Source: Streptomyces sp. WMMB 322 (GTDB lineage Bacteria; Actinomycetota; Actinomycetes; Streptomycetales; Streptomycetaceae). From it: a DNA stretch of 64,000 nucleotides. Position numbers and translations under genes: made by a program. This document shows, piece by piece, positions 52,264 through 60,976 of the stretch. Location: assembly GCF_900090145.1 (NCBI RefSeq), contig NZ_FMHI01000015.1, positions 119,114 to 183,113 on the forward strand, read 5' to 3'. Below the pieces are notes generated by a model that saw only the letters and a list, made by a program, of their open reading frames with translations, searched no databases and was not told the origin of the DNA. Numbering within the stretch: the first letter of the stretch is position 1; every line of letters starts with the position of its first letter.

Positions 52264-53853
52264 TCAGCGGTCGGGGCGTGGTGCGGGAGGTGCGGGGCAG
52301 TCGGCCCGGCGGCCGGGTGTTCTGCCCTCCAGCAGGTAGGCGGCCAGATGCCGGTCGGCGCATGCGCCGCCGCCGGCGACGCCGTGCGAGCCCGCGCCCC
52401 GCTCGGTGACGAGGGACGAGCCGGACAGCCGCTTCCAGGTCTCCACGGCGCCCGCATAGGGAGTCGCCGCGTCGCGTGTCGAGGCGAGCAGCAGCACAGG
52501 CGGCACTTCGCCCGGCGCGGTGCGCACGTCGACGGGCCGTGAGGGCCTGACCCCCCAGTAGGCGCACGGCAGGTTCGCCCGCAGGTTCTCCCACGTCTGG
52601 AAGGGCGCTTCCCGCGCGAGCGCGGTGCCGTCGCGGTCCCAGCGTGACCACTCGCGCGGCCAGTGCCCTTCGGAGCACGGAACGGCGCGGTAGACGGAGT
52701 CGCTGTTCATCCGCTGCTCCGAGCCACGCGGACCGGGAGCGGCCACCCCGGCGAGGGCACGCGGGTCGCCCTCGCGGAAGTCGGCGAGGGCCCCGGCCAG
52801 CCGGGGCCAGCTGTCGTCGCCGTAGCCGGCCTCGAGGTAGCCGCGCAGCAGCTGCCGCGAGCCGGCGCGGCTGCCGCTCCAGCCGACCGGCTGCCCCCGG
52901 TCGAGGGCGTCGCGGGCCCGGTCGAAGTTGCGCTGCACGGTGTGTGCCGTGCGGCCCAGTCCGTAGACGGAGTCGTGTCCGGCGACCCAGGAGGTGAAGT
53001 CGCGCCAGCGCCGCTGGAACGCCTCGCTCTGTTCGAGGGCGTTGCGGTACCAGATCCGCTCCGGGCGCGGATCGGGGACGCTGTCGAGCACGAGACGGCC
53101 CACCCGGTCCGGGAAGAGCGTGGCGTACACGGCGCCGAGGTAGCTGCCGTACGAGGTTCCGACGAAGTCGGTCTTCCGGCGGCGCAGGGCGGCTCGCAGG
53201 ACATCGAGGTCCCGGGCGTTGTCGGCGGTGGTGAAGTGGGCGAGCCGCGCCCCGTGCCGTTGTGAGCACTCCGCGGCGAACGCGGCCGCCTGCCGGCGCA
53301 TCCTCCGCTTGAACCGCTCGGACGGCACTCGCGGCGAGCGTGCCGGGCCGCTGTGCGCCTCGCCCACCGTGTGAGGGTCCCCGCACAGCAGCGGCCCGGA
53401 GCGGCCGACACCCCGCGGTGCGTAACCGACCAGGTCGTAGGAGCGGTTGAGCTCCTTCCACACTCCTCCCCGCACCGCGGCGTAGAGCGGGAAGTCCAAG
53501 CCGTCGGCCCCGGGCCCGCCCGGGTTGTGCAGCAGGGGCCCGCGTCTCACGGGCGCCGGCCCGGTCGCACGTCTGCGGCTCACCGCCAGCCGGATCTTCT
53601 CCCCGTGCGGGTCGGCGTAGTCGAGGGGGACGGTGACGCTGCCGCACTCGGCGGATGACGGAAGGCCCTCCGCAGCCGGGCACTTGCCCCAGCCGATGCC
53701 CGCCGCCCACGCCGCCTCGGCCGCCTCGGCGGCACCGGCCGCCTCGCGTACGTCGCGCAGCGGCAGGGGCAGGCCGCCCGGGGCGGTGCCGCCCGGCAGC
53801 ACGGCCGTGAGAACCAGAGCCCCGAGCGCGGCATGGATCGCGACTGAGCGCAC
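52264..53853 (-). CDS. Secreted alpha/beta-hydrolase, tripeptidyl aminopeptidase-like
   Basis: 529 residues from GTG 53853. A signal peptide (AIHAALGALVLTAVLPGG) starts the protein. The alpha/beta-hydrolase core follows (LLHNPGGPGADGLDF; nucleophile in VGTSYGSYLGA; acid in TRDAATPYAG; His in GSHGVAGG), with a TAP-like C-terminal cap. Streptomyces Tap-type enzymes remove tripeptides from N-termini outside the cell. GAGG lies 6 nt before the GTG. An in-frame ATG at 53940 would bury the signal peptide. It probably acts on secreted peptides. Confidence 0.82.
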   Translation of the reverse strand: MRSVAIHAALGALVLTAVLPGGTAPGGLPLPLRDVREAAGAAEAAEAAWAAGIGWGKCPAAEGLPSSAECGSVTVPLDYADPHGEKIRLAVSRRRATGPAPVRRGPLLHNPGGPGADGLDFPLYAAVRGGVWKELNRSYDLVGYAPRGVGRSGPLLCGDPHTVGEAHSGPARSPRVPSERFKRRMRRQAAAFAAECSQRHGARLAHFTTADNARDLDVLRAALRRRKTDFVGTSYGSYLGAVYATLFPDRVGRLVLDSVPDPRPERIWYRNALEQSEAFQRRWRDFTSWVAGHDSVYGLGRTAHTVQRNFDRARDALDRGQPVGWSGSRAGSRQLLRGYLEAGYGDDSWPRLAGALADFREGDPRALAGVAAPGPRGSEQRMNSDSVYRAVPCSEGHWPREWSRWDRDGTALAREAPFQTWENLRANLPCAYWGVRPSRPVDVRTAPGEVPPVLLLASTRDAATPYAGAVETWKRLSGSSLVTERGAGSHGVAGGGACADRHLAAYLLEGRTPGRRADCPAPPAPRPDR

Positions 53854-54138
53854 GGGGTGCCTCGTTCCTGTTGCGCGGCGGCCGGACGCGGCTCCGGCAG
53901 CCGACAACTTGTTGCACTGGCAGTGATCGTATGCATGCATGGCGTGACAACACGCATGGTCGGCGCGGGAGTTGACGAAGTAAAGGACCGCCGGCCGGTG
54001 TCGGCGGCGGTGCGCCCGAAGCGGCGACCGATGGCGAACGCCGTGCGAAGTCCGCCCGTACGCGGGAGAGTTCCCGGCCGGAGACGGCAGCCGGCGCCGG
54101 GCGTGAAGGAGGCGGGGAGCCGGACGGCCCCGTCCTCG

Positions 54139-55479
54139 TCAGCGGGTGCGCATCAGGTGCAGCGCGCGGGCGAGCCGTCCCCCGGGCAGCGGTTCCGGAC
54201 CGGAGCGCTCCAGCCACCACGTCCGCAGCCTCCTGCGGGCGCGGCGGCCGCCGGCGCGGCCCGTGTCCAGCACGTGGGCCGCGAAGTCCAGCGCGTCGCG
54301 CCGGTGTCCTCCCGTCAGGGGACGGGTCCGCGCGTACGAGGCGAAGGCCGCGCGGAAGGCCGACTCGCCCATGATCTCCGGCAGTTGAGGCGCGACCTTC
54401 GCCACGACGCCGGTGCGCTTCGCGACGAGTGCACGGCTCTGCACTGCCAGCCGGTCGCGGTCGAAGCCCTCCGGCGGCTGCGCGCCCGCGACGAGCGCGG
54501 CAAGCAGCCCGGCCTGCTCCCGTGCGAGCCGTTCGCGCGCGGCGGCGGTCCCGGCGGTCTCCCCGCCCGCCCTGGGGCGCTCGACTCCCTTGGGCCCGTG
54601 TGGCCGCACGCTGCCCTCGACCACGCTGCGTATGCCGTCGAGCTCGTCTGCGAGTTCGCTCAGGGGCGGAAAGTTCTCGTCCCGCTCCAGCAGCACTCCC
54701 GGTGGGTGCGTGCGTGCGCAGAGCTGGGCGAGAACATCCAGCACGGGCTGCGGAACGGGATGCGCGTGGCTGTCGTGCCAGACGCCGTCCCGTTCGAAGC
54801 CACCCGCCACATGCACGTACGCCAGTGCGTCCAGGGGGAGTTCGTCCAGCGCGGCGGCCGGCTCCTCGCCGCGGTTGACGTGGTTGGTGTGCAGGTTGGC
54901 GACGTCGATCAGCAGGCCCACACCGGTACGCTCCACGAGTTCGCCGAGGAAGGAGCCCTCCGTGAGTTCCTCGCCCGGCCATTCGACGAGCGCGGCGATG
55001 TTCTCCAGCGCGAGCGGAACGGGCAGGGCGTCCTGCGCGGTCCGTACGTTCTCGCACAGCACGTCCAGGGCGTCCCGCGTGCGCGGCACCGGCAGCAGGT
55101 GGCCCGCCTCCATCTGCGGCCGGCCGGTGCCCGGGCCGCCTGCCCGCACGAAGGCGATGTGCTCGGTGACGAGAGGCGCCCCGAGGGCCTCGGCGATCCC
55201 GGCGAGCGCCGACAGCCGTGCCGGATCGGGCGGTTCGGCGCCGCCGAGCCCGAGAGAGACCCCGTGGGGGACGACCGGCGTGCCGCGCACACGCAGGCGC
55301 CGGAGGGCGTCCGGCAGATGGTCCGGGCAGAGGTTCTCCGCGACGGCCTCGACCCAGTCGATGCCCGGCAGTGCCTCGATCCCGTCCGCGATCTCGGGCC
55401 GCCAGCCGACGCCCGTGCCCAGCCGCACCGCAGTGCCGGCCGTCGGCGGGTGTGCCCCGCCCGTGGACGCCGATCCCAT
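54139..55479 (-). CDS. DUF692 multinuclear iron oxidase (MNIO) fused to a DUF2063-like domain
   Basis: 446 residues. Residues 15-290 are a DUF692 TIM barrel with the metal-ligand set intact: E48-N49, H72, H107, E159-N160, D192/N195/H197/H200, H223, D236/H238/H240 and E265/D267. Known members (MbnB, TglH, BufB) oxidise Cys in ribosomal peptides. Residues about 310-446 resemble DUF2063, the partner that normally is a separate gene (RDRLAVQSRALVAKR, PQLPEIMGESAFRAAFASYAR, DALDFAAHVLD). GGGGAGG precedes the ATG. No Cys-rich precursor peptide is visible nearby. The substrate is unknown. Confidence 0.85.
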   Translation of the reverse strand: MGSASTGGAHPPTAGTAVRLGTGVGWRPEIADGIEALPGIDWVEAVAENLCPDHLPDALRRLRVRGTPVVPHGVSLGLGGAEPPDPARLSALAGIAEALGAPLVTEHIAFVRAGGPGTGRPQMEAGHLLPVPRTRDALDVLCENVRTAQDALPVPLALENIAALVEWPGEELTEGSFLGELVERTGVGLLIDVANLHTNHVNRGEEPAAALDELPLDALAYVHVAGGFERDGVWHDSHAHPVPQPVLDVLAQLCARTHPPGVLLERDENFPPLSELADELDGIRSVVEGSVRPHGPKGVERPRAGGETAGTAAARERLAREQAGLLAALVAGAQPPEGFDRDRLAVQSRALVAKRTGVVAKVAPQLPEIMGESAFRAAFASYARTRPLTGGHRRDALDFAAHVLDTGRAGGRRARRRLRTWWLERSGPEPLPGGRLARALHLMRTR

Positions 55480-55600
55480 GTGTGCCTCCCCTGTATTCCT
55501 CGCTCATGCCACGGAACCGTCCGCCGAATCCACCGTGTGCCGTGTTCTGAGCGGGAATTGAGGTTCGGCACGTGTGCACGGGCCCGCCCGCGGCGCCGTG

Positions 55601-56266
55601 TCAGGTCTGCAGCGCGGGATGGCCGGCGACCACGGTGACCGAACCCGCCGCGACCTCGGTGAAGCCGGCGTCCCGTACGAGCGGGAGTCCGCCGCGGACC
55701 AAGGGGGCCCACTGCCCCGGACCGGCGGCCCTGCGCACGGCGAGGTCGAAGCCGGCCTCGCGCCAGTCCGTGCGCGCGGCGGCGGACAGCTCCCACCAGG
55801 CCAACTGCGCGCCGTGTCCGGCCTGCGCCATGGCCTTGCCCGCCGACATCTCCAGATCCGGCGCCAGCCACATCACCGGCACCCCGGGTGGCGGCGCCGC
55901 GGGCGGCTCCGGGTCGGTGAGTTCGGTGCCGGAGACCTGCAACCGCGCCAGGTCCCTCGGCCAGTCGTCGACGGGCACCGGCGGACAGACCCTCACCGCC
56001 GCCGTCCGCCCCGTCACCGTCACGCCGGGCAGCGCTTCCGCACGCCGCCAGTCCGCGCCGCGTGCCCGCCGCACCACCTTGCGGATCGCGCTGTCCTCCC
56101 ACGCCCGCACACGCTCGCCCCACTCGCCGTCCTCCGCCGCCCGCTCGTCGGACAGGAAGGTGAGCACCGCGCGCGCCGCCGTCTCCAGCGCGTCGGTGCG
56201 CTCCGGCGGCGCTTCCCGCTCCACCCGGACGACCAGCGGCAGCGCGTACTCCTGTGCGTCGTTCAC
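55601..56266 (-). CDS. PTH2-type peptidyl-tRNA hydrolase domain protein
   Basis: 221 residues. The C-terminal half is a PTH2 domain: VMWLAPDLEMSAGKAMAQAGHGAQLAWWEL, with K144, Q148 and H151 at the positions of the family's K, Q and H. The N-terminal ~120 residues (EYALPLVVRVEREAPPERTDAL) are less familiar. PTH2 enzymes cleave peptidyl-tRNA and are mostly archaeal and eukaryotic; actinobacterial copies exist beside ordinary Pth. GTG 56266 follows CAGACT by 6 nt, which suggests a leaderless start. Actual hydrolase activity is not certain. Confidence 0.75.
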   Translation of the reverse strand: MNDAQEYALPLVVRVEREAPPERTDALETAARAVLTFLSDERAAEDGEWGERVRAWEDSAIRKVVRRARGADWRRAEALPGVTVTGRTAAVRVCPPVPVDDWPRDLARLQVSGTELTDPEPPAAPPPGVPVMWLAPDLEMSAGKAMAQAGHGAQLAWWELSAAARTDWREAGFDLAVRRAAGPGQWAPLVRGGLPLVRDAGFTEVAAGSVTVVAGHPALQT

Positions 56267-56467
56267 CCGGCCAGTCTGCCAGCCCCCGACTACGGGAGAT
56301 CCAAGGCCGAAGCCGCGCGGGATCCACTCCCCGGCGAGCCGTAGGGGCGTCCGAATGCGTCCAGTCTTGGGCGAGTTGACGATCGGTACACGCAGCGTTC
56401 GGCGGCGCAGCGTCGGCGGCGGCCGGGTTTGCGTTCGGGTGCGGGGGTGCGCGGTGCTTTGCGTGGG

Positions 56468-56580
56468 TTCGGGGTGCCGGGGGCGTGCCGCTCCGGGGGG
56501 CAAGTCCGGGCGGCATGATTTCCCTCCCTGGACCGTCAAGGGCTTTCGTGCTGCCTCCCATATGGCGGTCCGCAAATCAC
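56468..56580 (-). repeat. Inverted repeat copy A
   Basis: It aligns in reverse with 56985-57100 at roughly 80% identity by eye. Shared blocks include GGCATGATTTCCCTCCCTG, TTCGTGCTGCC and CATATG followed by GGTCCGCAAATCAC. A second weaker block (CGTCCCGCCCCCTCCCGCCC) continues inward to about 56660. Confidence 0.8.
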
Positions 56581-56984
56581 TTCCCCACGCTTCGCTGGGG
56601 AGACCCCAAGGGCCCGTCCATGCCCCCCTGCGCGTCCCGCCCCCTCCCGCCCGTCCGCGGCTCTCCCCAGAGGGTCGCCATAACCCCCTCTTCCACACCG
56701 GCCAGGGGCCCGTACCCCGTCGTCCTCGACGGGCGCGGCCGATGGCCCCGCAACGTGGATGGACACCGGGCCCAAGCGCGCCCAGCCCCGAGCGTCGGTG
56801 AACCCCTCCACGAGGCAGAGGAGTTGAGTCACCGGACGAACCTGCGCGAGTGACCCAGATGGCCACCGGCGCGCCAGCCGCGAGCCAGCCGGACTCCCGG
56901 AGGGAGAAGGGGGGGACCTGAGCGGCAGACGCGAGACGGGCGGGAGGGGGCGGGACGTGGAGGCGGGGGGCACGGGGCTTAAAC

Positions 56985-57100
56985 GTGATTTGCGGACCGG
57001 CATATGGAAGGCAGCACGAAGACCCGAACCGGTACAGGGAGGGAAATCATGCCGCCCCGGGACACCCGCCGGAACGGCACGCCCCCGCACCCACCACGAA
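56985..57100 (+). repeat. Inverted repeat copy B
   Basis: Reverse-oriented partner of copy A. Within it AGGGAGGGAAATC sits directly before an ATG at 57050, and the same arrangement appears in copy A on the minus strand. This conserved ribosome-site-like block may be why both copies keep it, or it may be only common ancestry. Confidence 0.8.
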
Positions 57101-57110
57101 CCGTCAGGTG

Positions 57111-57152
57111 CACCCCGCACCCCGCACCCCGCACCCCGCACCCCGCACCCCG
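57111..57152. repeat. Heptamer tandem repeat, six units
   Basis: CACCCCG is repeated six times exactly, then degrades. It borders inverted repeat copy B. Confidence 0.85.
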
Positions 57153-57190
57153 CACACCCGCCCCGCACACCACCCCCGCGAATCCCGACC

Positions 57191-57227
57191 CCGTACGGCC
57201 CGACCCCGAGGGGTCCGGGCCGTACGG
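57191..57227 (-). terminator. PhoX-like gene terminator
   Basis: A ~16-bp stem (CCGTACGGCCCG arm with one bulge) and a GAG loop lie 52 nt past the stop of the PhoX-like gene. Confidence 0.65.
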
Positions 57228-57278
57228 CAGTGTCCGGCGGCAGTGCCCGGAGGGAGCCCGGCGGCGGTGCCGGCCGGC

Positions 57279-58664
57279 TCAGTGCTTCCAGGGGCCCGTC
57301 ACCGCGAACGTGGTGCCGGGGTCGTAGCAGTTGACGTACATCGTGCGGCCATCCGGCGAGAAGGTCACACCCGCGAACTCGCCCCACGCGGGCTCGTCCT
57401 CGGAGCCGGTGTTCTGCCGGTTCCTGGCCATCGGGTAGACCGAGCCGTGCTTGGTCAGCCCGTAGACGTGCTGGGCGCCCTCGCCGTCCTCGCACACCAT
57501 GAGGCCGCCGCTCGGCGCCAGGCAGATGTTGTCCGGCTCCTCGCCCGGCATGTCCAGATCCGAGTCGGGCCCGAAGATCACCACGAGCGTGAGCTTCTTG
57601 TGCTTCGGGTCGTAGCGCCAGACCTGCCCGTAGTGGTCGGCCTTCGAGCCGTCGGCGGTCTTGGCGAAGCTGGAGACGAAGTAGACGGACTTGCCGCCCC
57701 AGTAGCAGCCCTCCAGCTTCTGGGCGTGCGTGATGCCGTCCTTGCCGAAGTCCTGGAAGCGGATCGCCGTCTCCTTGGCGAGCGGGTCGGGGACGTCGAC
57801 CCACTCGATGCCCTCGAAGCTCGTGCCGGGTTCCTGAACGACCGACAGGTCGGGCACGCCCGGCACCCGCATGGCCTGGAGGGTGCCGCCCGCGTGGAGG
57901 GAGCCGTATCCGCCCAGCGGCTTCTCCGGCAGGAACCGGTAGAACAGGCCGAACGGCTTCTCGAAGGCGTCCTCCGTCTCGTAGACGACGCCGTTGCGCG
58001 GATCGAAGGCGATGGCCTCGTGCTGGAAGCGGCCCATCGCGGACAGCGGCTCGGTGGAGGTGGGCCGGTCGTGCCGGAAGCCGACCTCGAAGATGAAGCC
58101 GTGGTCCTTGGCGTAGCCCTCCTCGCCCGCCTTGAACTCGGTCTCCTCGCAGGTCAGCCAGGTGTCCCAGGGGCTGGGGCCTCCCGCGCAGTTGGTGGAG
58201 GTACCGGCGATGCCGACGCGCTCCTGAAGGACCTCGTTGCGACGGTCGACTTCGAGGACCGTGCAGCCGCCCAGCGCCTCCGGGTCGTAGGTGAGGCCGT
58301 CGACGGTGGGCACGCCGTGCTCGGCGTCCATCCTGTTCTCGTGGTTGCGGACGAGCCAGGTCGAGCCGTGGCGGTCGCCGTGCCCGTTCGCTGCGGCGAA
58401 GGCGGCCATCCCGTCGAAGTTGCTGGGAACCTTGCCCTCGCCGGAGCGCAGCTCGTCGGCCTCGCGGGAGAGGATCTTGTACTTGAAGCCCTTGGGCAGA
58501 TCGAGCACGCCCTTCGGGTCGGGCACGAGCGGCCCGTAGCCGGAACGACCCCCGGTGCCCTGGGCGGCGGCGGTTCCCGTGAACAACTCCGAGAGGGCAC
58601 CCGAGAAGGCGATGCCTGCTCCCAAGGCGCCCGATCTTGCCAGCACTTGACGTCGTGTCGTCAT
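57279..58664 (-). CDS. PhoX-like (DUF839) secreted phosphatase, Tat-exported
   Basis: 461 residues. A Tat signal (TTRRQVLARSGALGAGIAFSGAL) is followed by the PhoX/DUF839 fold: STWLVRNHENRMDAEHGV, WDTWLTCEETEF, RFQHEAIAFDPRNGVVYETED, GCYWGGKSVYFVSSFAK, PDNICLAPSGGLMVCEDGEG. PhoX enzymes are Ca/Fe-dependent phosphatases released in phosphate starvation. GGGAG lies 6 nt before ATG 58664. I looked for a PHO box upstream and found no clear direct repeat. The Tat export fits a folded metalloenzyme. Confidence 0.85.
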   Translation of the reverse strand: MTTRRQVLARSGALGAGIAFSGALSELFTGTAAAQGTGGRSGYGPLVPDPKGVLDLPKGFKYKILSREADELRSGEGKVPSNFDGMAAFAAANGHGDRHGSTWLVRNHENRMDAEHGVPTVDGLTYDPEALGGCTVLEVDRRNEVLQERVGIAGTSTNCAGGPSPWDTWLTCEETEFKAGEEGYAKDHGFIFEVGFRHDRPTSTEPLSAMGRFQHEAIAFDPRNGVVYETEDAFEKPFGLFYRFLPEKPLGGYGSLHAGGTLQAMRVPGVPDLSVVQEPGTSFEGIEWVDVPDPLAKETAIRFQDFGKDGITHAQKLEGCYWGGKSVYFVSSFAKTADGSKADHYGQVWRYDPKHKKLTLVVIFGPDSDLDMPGEEPDNICLAPSGGLMVCEDGEGAQHVYGLTKHGSVYPMARNRQNTGSEDEPAWGEFAGVTFSPDGRTMYVNCYDPGTTFAVTGPWKH

Positions 58665-58733
58665 ACGGAACTCCCAGTCGGCGGGCAGATACCTCGTGTG
58701 TCTACCACGCGGACGGGTGTACGAGCACTAGCC

Positions 58734-58747
58734 ACGACAACTGTCGT
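58734..58747. promoter_or_regulatory. Short inverted repeat upstream of the PhoX-like gene
   Basis: ACGACA-AC-TGTCGT, 6-bp arms, about 70 nt upstream of the start. A possible operator, but short. Confidence 0.25.
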
Positions 58748-58803
58748 CTACGCGCGTGCGGTGAGGGAGTGAGGATGGGGGAGCCGACCGGGCGGGCGTG
58801 CGC

Positions 58804-59967
58804 TCAGCCGTCGGCGAGCCGTGCGCCGTCACGCGCGAGGGAAGTGAGGCGGGAAATCGCGCGGAAGTACTTCTTCCGGTAGCCGCCCTCGAGCATCTCC
58901 TTCCCGAACAGTTCGTCGAACGGCGCGCCCGAGGCCACCACCGGCAGTTCGCGGTCGTACAGGCGGTCCGCGAGCACCACCAGCCGCAGCGCCGTGGACT
59001 GGTCGGGCACCGGCCCGACCCCGGTCAGGCACACGGCGCCGAGACCGTCGACGAGCGCCCCGTAGCGGCTCGGGTGGACCGCGGCCAAATGCGAGAGAAG
59101 GGCGGGGAAGTGGTCGAGCGAGGCTCGGGGGGTGAGGTTGGCGACGCGCGTGACCTCGTCCTCCTCGAGCGGCGGGGGAGCGGCTGGCAGGCCCCGGTGC
59201 CGGTAGTCCTCGCCGTCGATGCGCAGCGTGCGGAAGTGCGCCGAGAGCCCCTGGATCTCGCGGAGGAAGTCCGCCGCGGCGAAGCGGCCCTCTCCGAGCC
59301 TGCCGGGCAGCGTGTTGGAGGTGGCGGCCAGTGCCACACCCTGTTCGACGAGGCGGCTGAGGAGGCTGGAGACGAGGACGGTGTCGCCCGGGTCGTCCAG
59401 CTCGAACTCGTCGATGCACAGCAGCCGGTGCTCCCCGAGGGTGCGCACGGTCTGCTGGAAGCCGAGGGCTCCGACGAGATTGGTCAGCTCGACGAACGTG
59501 CCGAACGCCTTGCGCTCCGGGGGTGCTTCCGTGGCGTGCCAGAGCGAGGCGAGCAGGTGCGTCTTGCCGACGCCGTAGCCGCCGTCGAGGTAGACGCCCC
59601 GGGGAGAGCCCCGGCGGGCGCCGGAACCGCTGCCGCGCCGGAACCACCGCGTCAGGCCGCTGCCCGCGCTCCGGGAAGCCGGAGCCTCACCGATGCTCGC
59701 GGAGAACGACTCCAGGGCCCGTACCGCCTCGGACTGGCTGGGCCTCTCCGGGTCCGGCACGTACGTCGCGAAGCGCACGGAGTCGAAGCGCGGCGGCGGC
59801 ACCATCTCCGCGACGAGACGCTCGGCGGGCACCCGCGGCTCGCGCGCGGTCAGGGAGAGCGGCGCGCTCCGCTCGCCGGAGGCACCGGCAGGGTGGGCCG
59901 CGCCGGCGGCGGGGCCGGAACCGCGGGCGGAACCGTGCGAGTCGAGGGAGCTGGACACGCCGTTCAT
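58804..59967 (-). CDS. zapE: ZapE/AFG1-family ATPase (cell division)
   Basis: 387 residues. Walker A GGYGVGKTH (129-137), Walker B LLCIDEFELDDPGD (182-195) and a sensor-like stretch LAATSNTLPGRLGEG are clear. The AFG1-like ATPases include ZapE, which affects the FtsZ ring under stress. The first 60 residues are Ser/Gly-rich and variable. ATG 59967 is preceded by sequence with no ribosome site, so it may be leaderless. It diverges from the RibD-like reductase. Confidence 0.85.
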   Translation of the reverse strand: MNGVSSSLDSHGSARGSGPAAGAAHPAGASGERSAPLSLTAREPRVPAERLVAEMVPPPRFDSVRFATYVPDPERPSQSEAVRALESFSASIGEAPASRSAGSGLTRWFRRGSGSGARRGSPRGVYLDGGYGVGKTHLLASLWHATEAPPERKAFGTFVELTNLVGALGFQQTVRTLGEHRLLCIDEFELDDPGDTVLVSSLLSRLVEQGVALAATSNTLPGRLGEGRFAAADFLREIQGLSAHFRTLRIDGEDYRHRGLPAAPPPLEEDEVTRVANLTPRASLDHFPALLSHLAAVHPSRYGALVDGLGAVCLTGVGPVPDQSTALRLVVLADRLYDRELPVVASGAPFDELFGKEMLEGGYRKKYFRAISRLTSLARDGARLADG

Positions 59968-60061
59968 GCTAGTTGGGCCGCCGGCCGGGCGTGGAACCGC
60001 GGTTACGCAGGGCCCGGCCGCCGGACGGCCGGCCTGCGGCGGCGTGCCACACTGCCGTCCC

Positions 60062-60859
60062 ATGCGACGTCTGTTCCCACTCCCCGCCGACGAGCGTCCC
60101 GCTGCCCCCGAGGGCGGCCGGTGGAGCATCGACGACCTGGCCGAGGCCTACGCCTACCCGGAGCCGGCGGCCTCGGGGAGGGGAGTGTGGCTGCGCGCCA
60201 ACATGGTCTCCTCGCTGGACGGCGCCGCCCATCACGAGGGGCGCTCGCAGCCCCTCTCGTCCGCGGCCGACATGCGGATCTTCGGCGTGCTGCGGGGCCT
60301 TGCGGACGCGGTCGTGGTGGGAGCGCAGACCGTGCGCCAGGAGGGCTACGGTCCCGCGCGCGAGCGGGACGTCTTCGTCCGCCGACGGGCCGCCGCCGGG
60401 CAGGGCCCGGCTCCGGCGATCGCGGTCGTCAGCGCGGGCCTCGACCTGGACTTCTCCGCGCCGCTCTTCACGCGTCCCGTGGTCCCCACGCTGCTGGTGA
60501 CGGGTGCGGCGGCGCCCTCGGACCGGATCGAGGCCGCACGGCACGCGGGCGCCGAGGTCGTCTTCGCGGGCGAGGGAACCGCCGCCGAACCCGCCCGGCT
60601 GGTCGCCGCCCTGGCGGAGCGGGGCCTGCGGCGGCTGCTGACGGAGGGGGGCCCGCGGCTGCTGGGGGAACTGGTCTCCGGCGAGGTCCTGGACGAGCTG
60701 TGCCTGACGGTCGCGCCGCGCGTCACCTCGGGCGAGGCCGTACGGATCGTGAACGGGCCCGGGATGCAGGTGCCGGTGGACTTCCGGCTCGCCGGGGTAC
60801 TGGAAGAGGACGGGTTCCTGTTCACGCGGTACCAGCGGCCGGGTCCGGCGGCGGAGTAG
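60062..60859 (+). CDS. RibD C-terminal-like pyrimidine/dihydrofolate reductase
   Basis: 265 residues. The reductase fold motifs are WLRANMVSSLDGAAHHEGRSQPLSS, ADAVVVGAQTVRQEGYGP, RLLTEGGPRLLGELV and LDELCLTVAPRV. These match the RibD C-domain, which reduces a pyrimidine intermediate in riboflavin synthesis, or a DHFR-like enzyme. No other rib genes are near. CACACT eight bases before ATG 60062 suggests a leaderless start. Confidence 0.85.
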   Translation: MRRLFPLPADERPAAPEGGRWSIDDLAEAYAYPEPAASGRGVWLRANMVSSLDGAAHHEGRSQPLSSAADMRIFGVLRGLADAVVVGAQTVRQEGYGPARERDVFVRRRAAAGQGPAPAIAVVSAGLDLDFSAPLFTRPVVPTLLVTGAAAPSDRIEAARHAGAEVVFAGEGTAAEPARLVAALAERGLRRLLTEGGPRLLGELVSGEVLDELCLTVAPRVTSGEAVRIVNGPGMQVPVDFRLAGVLEEDGFLFTRYQRPGPAAE

Positions 60860-60976
60860 AGCGGTCCGGATGAATTCGCCGGCGGCCTGTGTGCGTGAGT
60901 GCCGTCTGGGCGGGCAGCCGATGGCTGGATGATCGTCACGGAGCCGAGGGCTCCACGTGGGAGGAAGGGCGCCGCA

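Larger units (their letters stand above)
56267..57278. other. 1-kb gene-poor region with inverted duplication and heptamer repeats
   Basis: No convincing gene. The region carries a diverged ~115-nt inverted repeat (56468-56580 and 56985-57100), six heptamer repeats (57111-57152) and the PhoX terminator (57191-57227). Frames reading out of both repeat copies give similar short peptides (M-x-GSTK, then GREIMPP), but both run into low-complexity Pro/Arg sequence. Confidence 0.6.

Noticed and set aside
52241..55579. Very long minus-strand frame across the protease and DUF692 genes
   Set aside because: It runs out of frame through two well-supported genes and is Arg/Ala-rich without motifs.
57004..57327. 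Pro/Arg-rich short frame from inverted repeat copy B
   Set aside because: Its body is translated from the heptamer repeat and GC-rich spacer. Only the first ~20 codons resemble copy A, so I treat it as part of the repeat, not as a gene.
58665..58800. PHO box upstream of the PhoX-like gene
   Set aside because: GTACACC occurs once, but no second unit at an 11-nt period was found.
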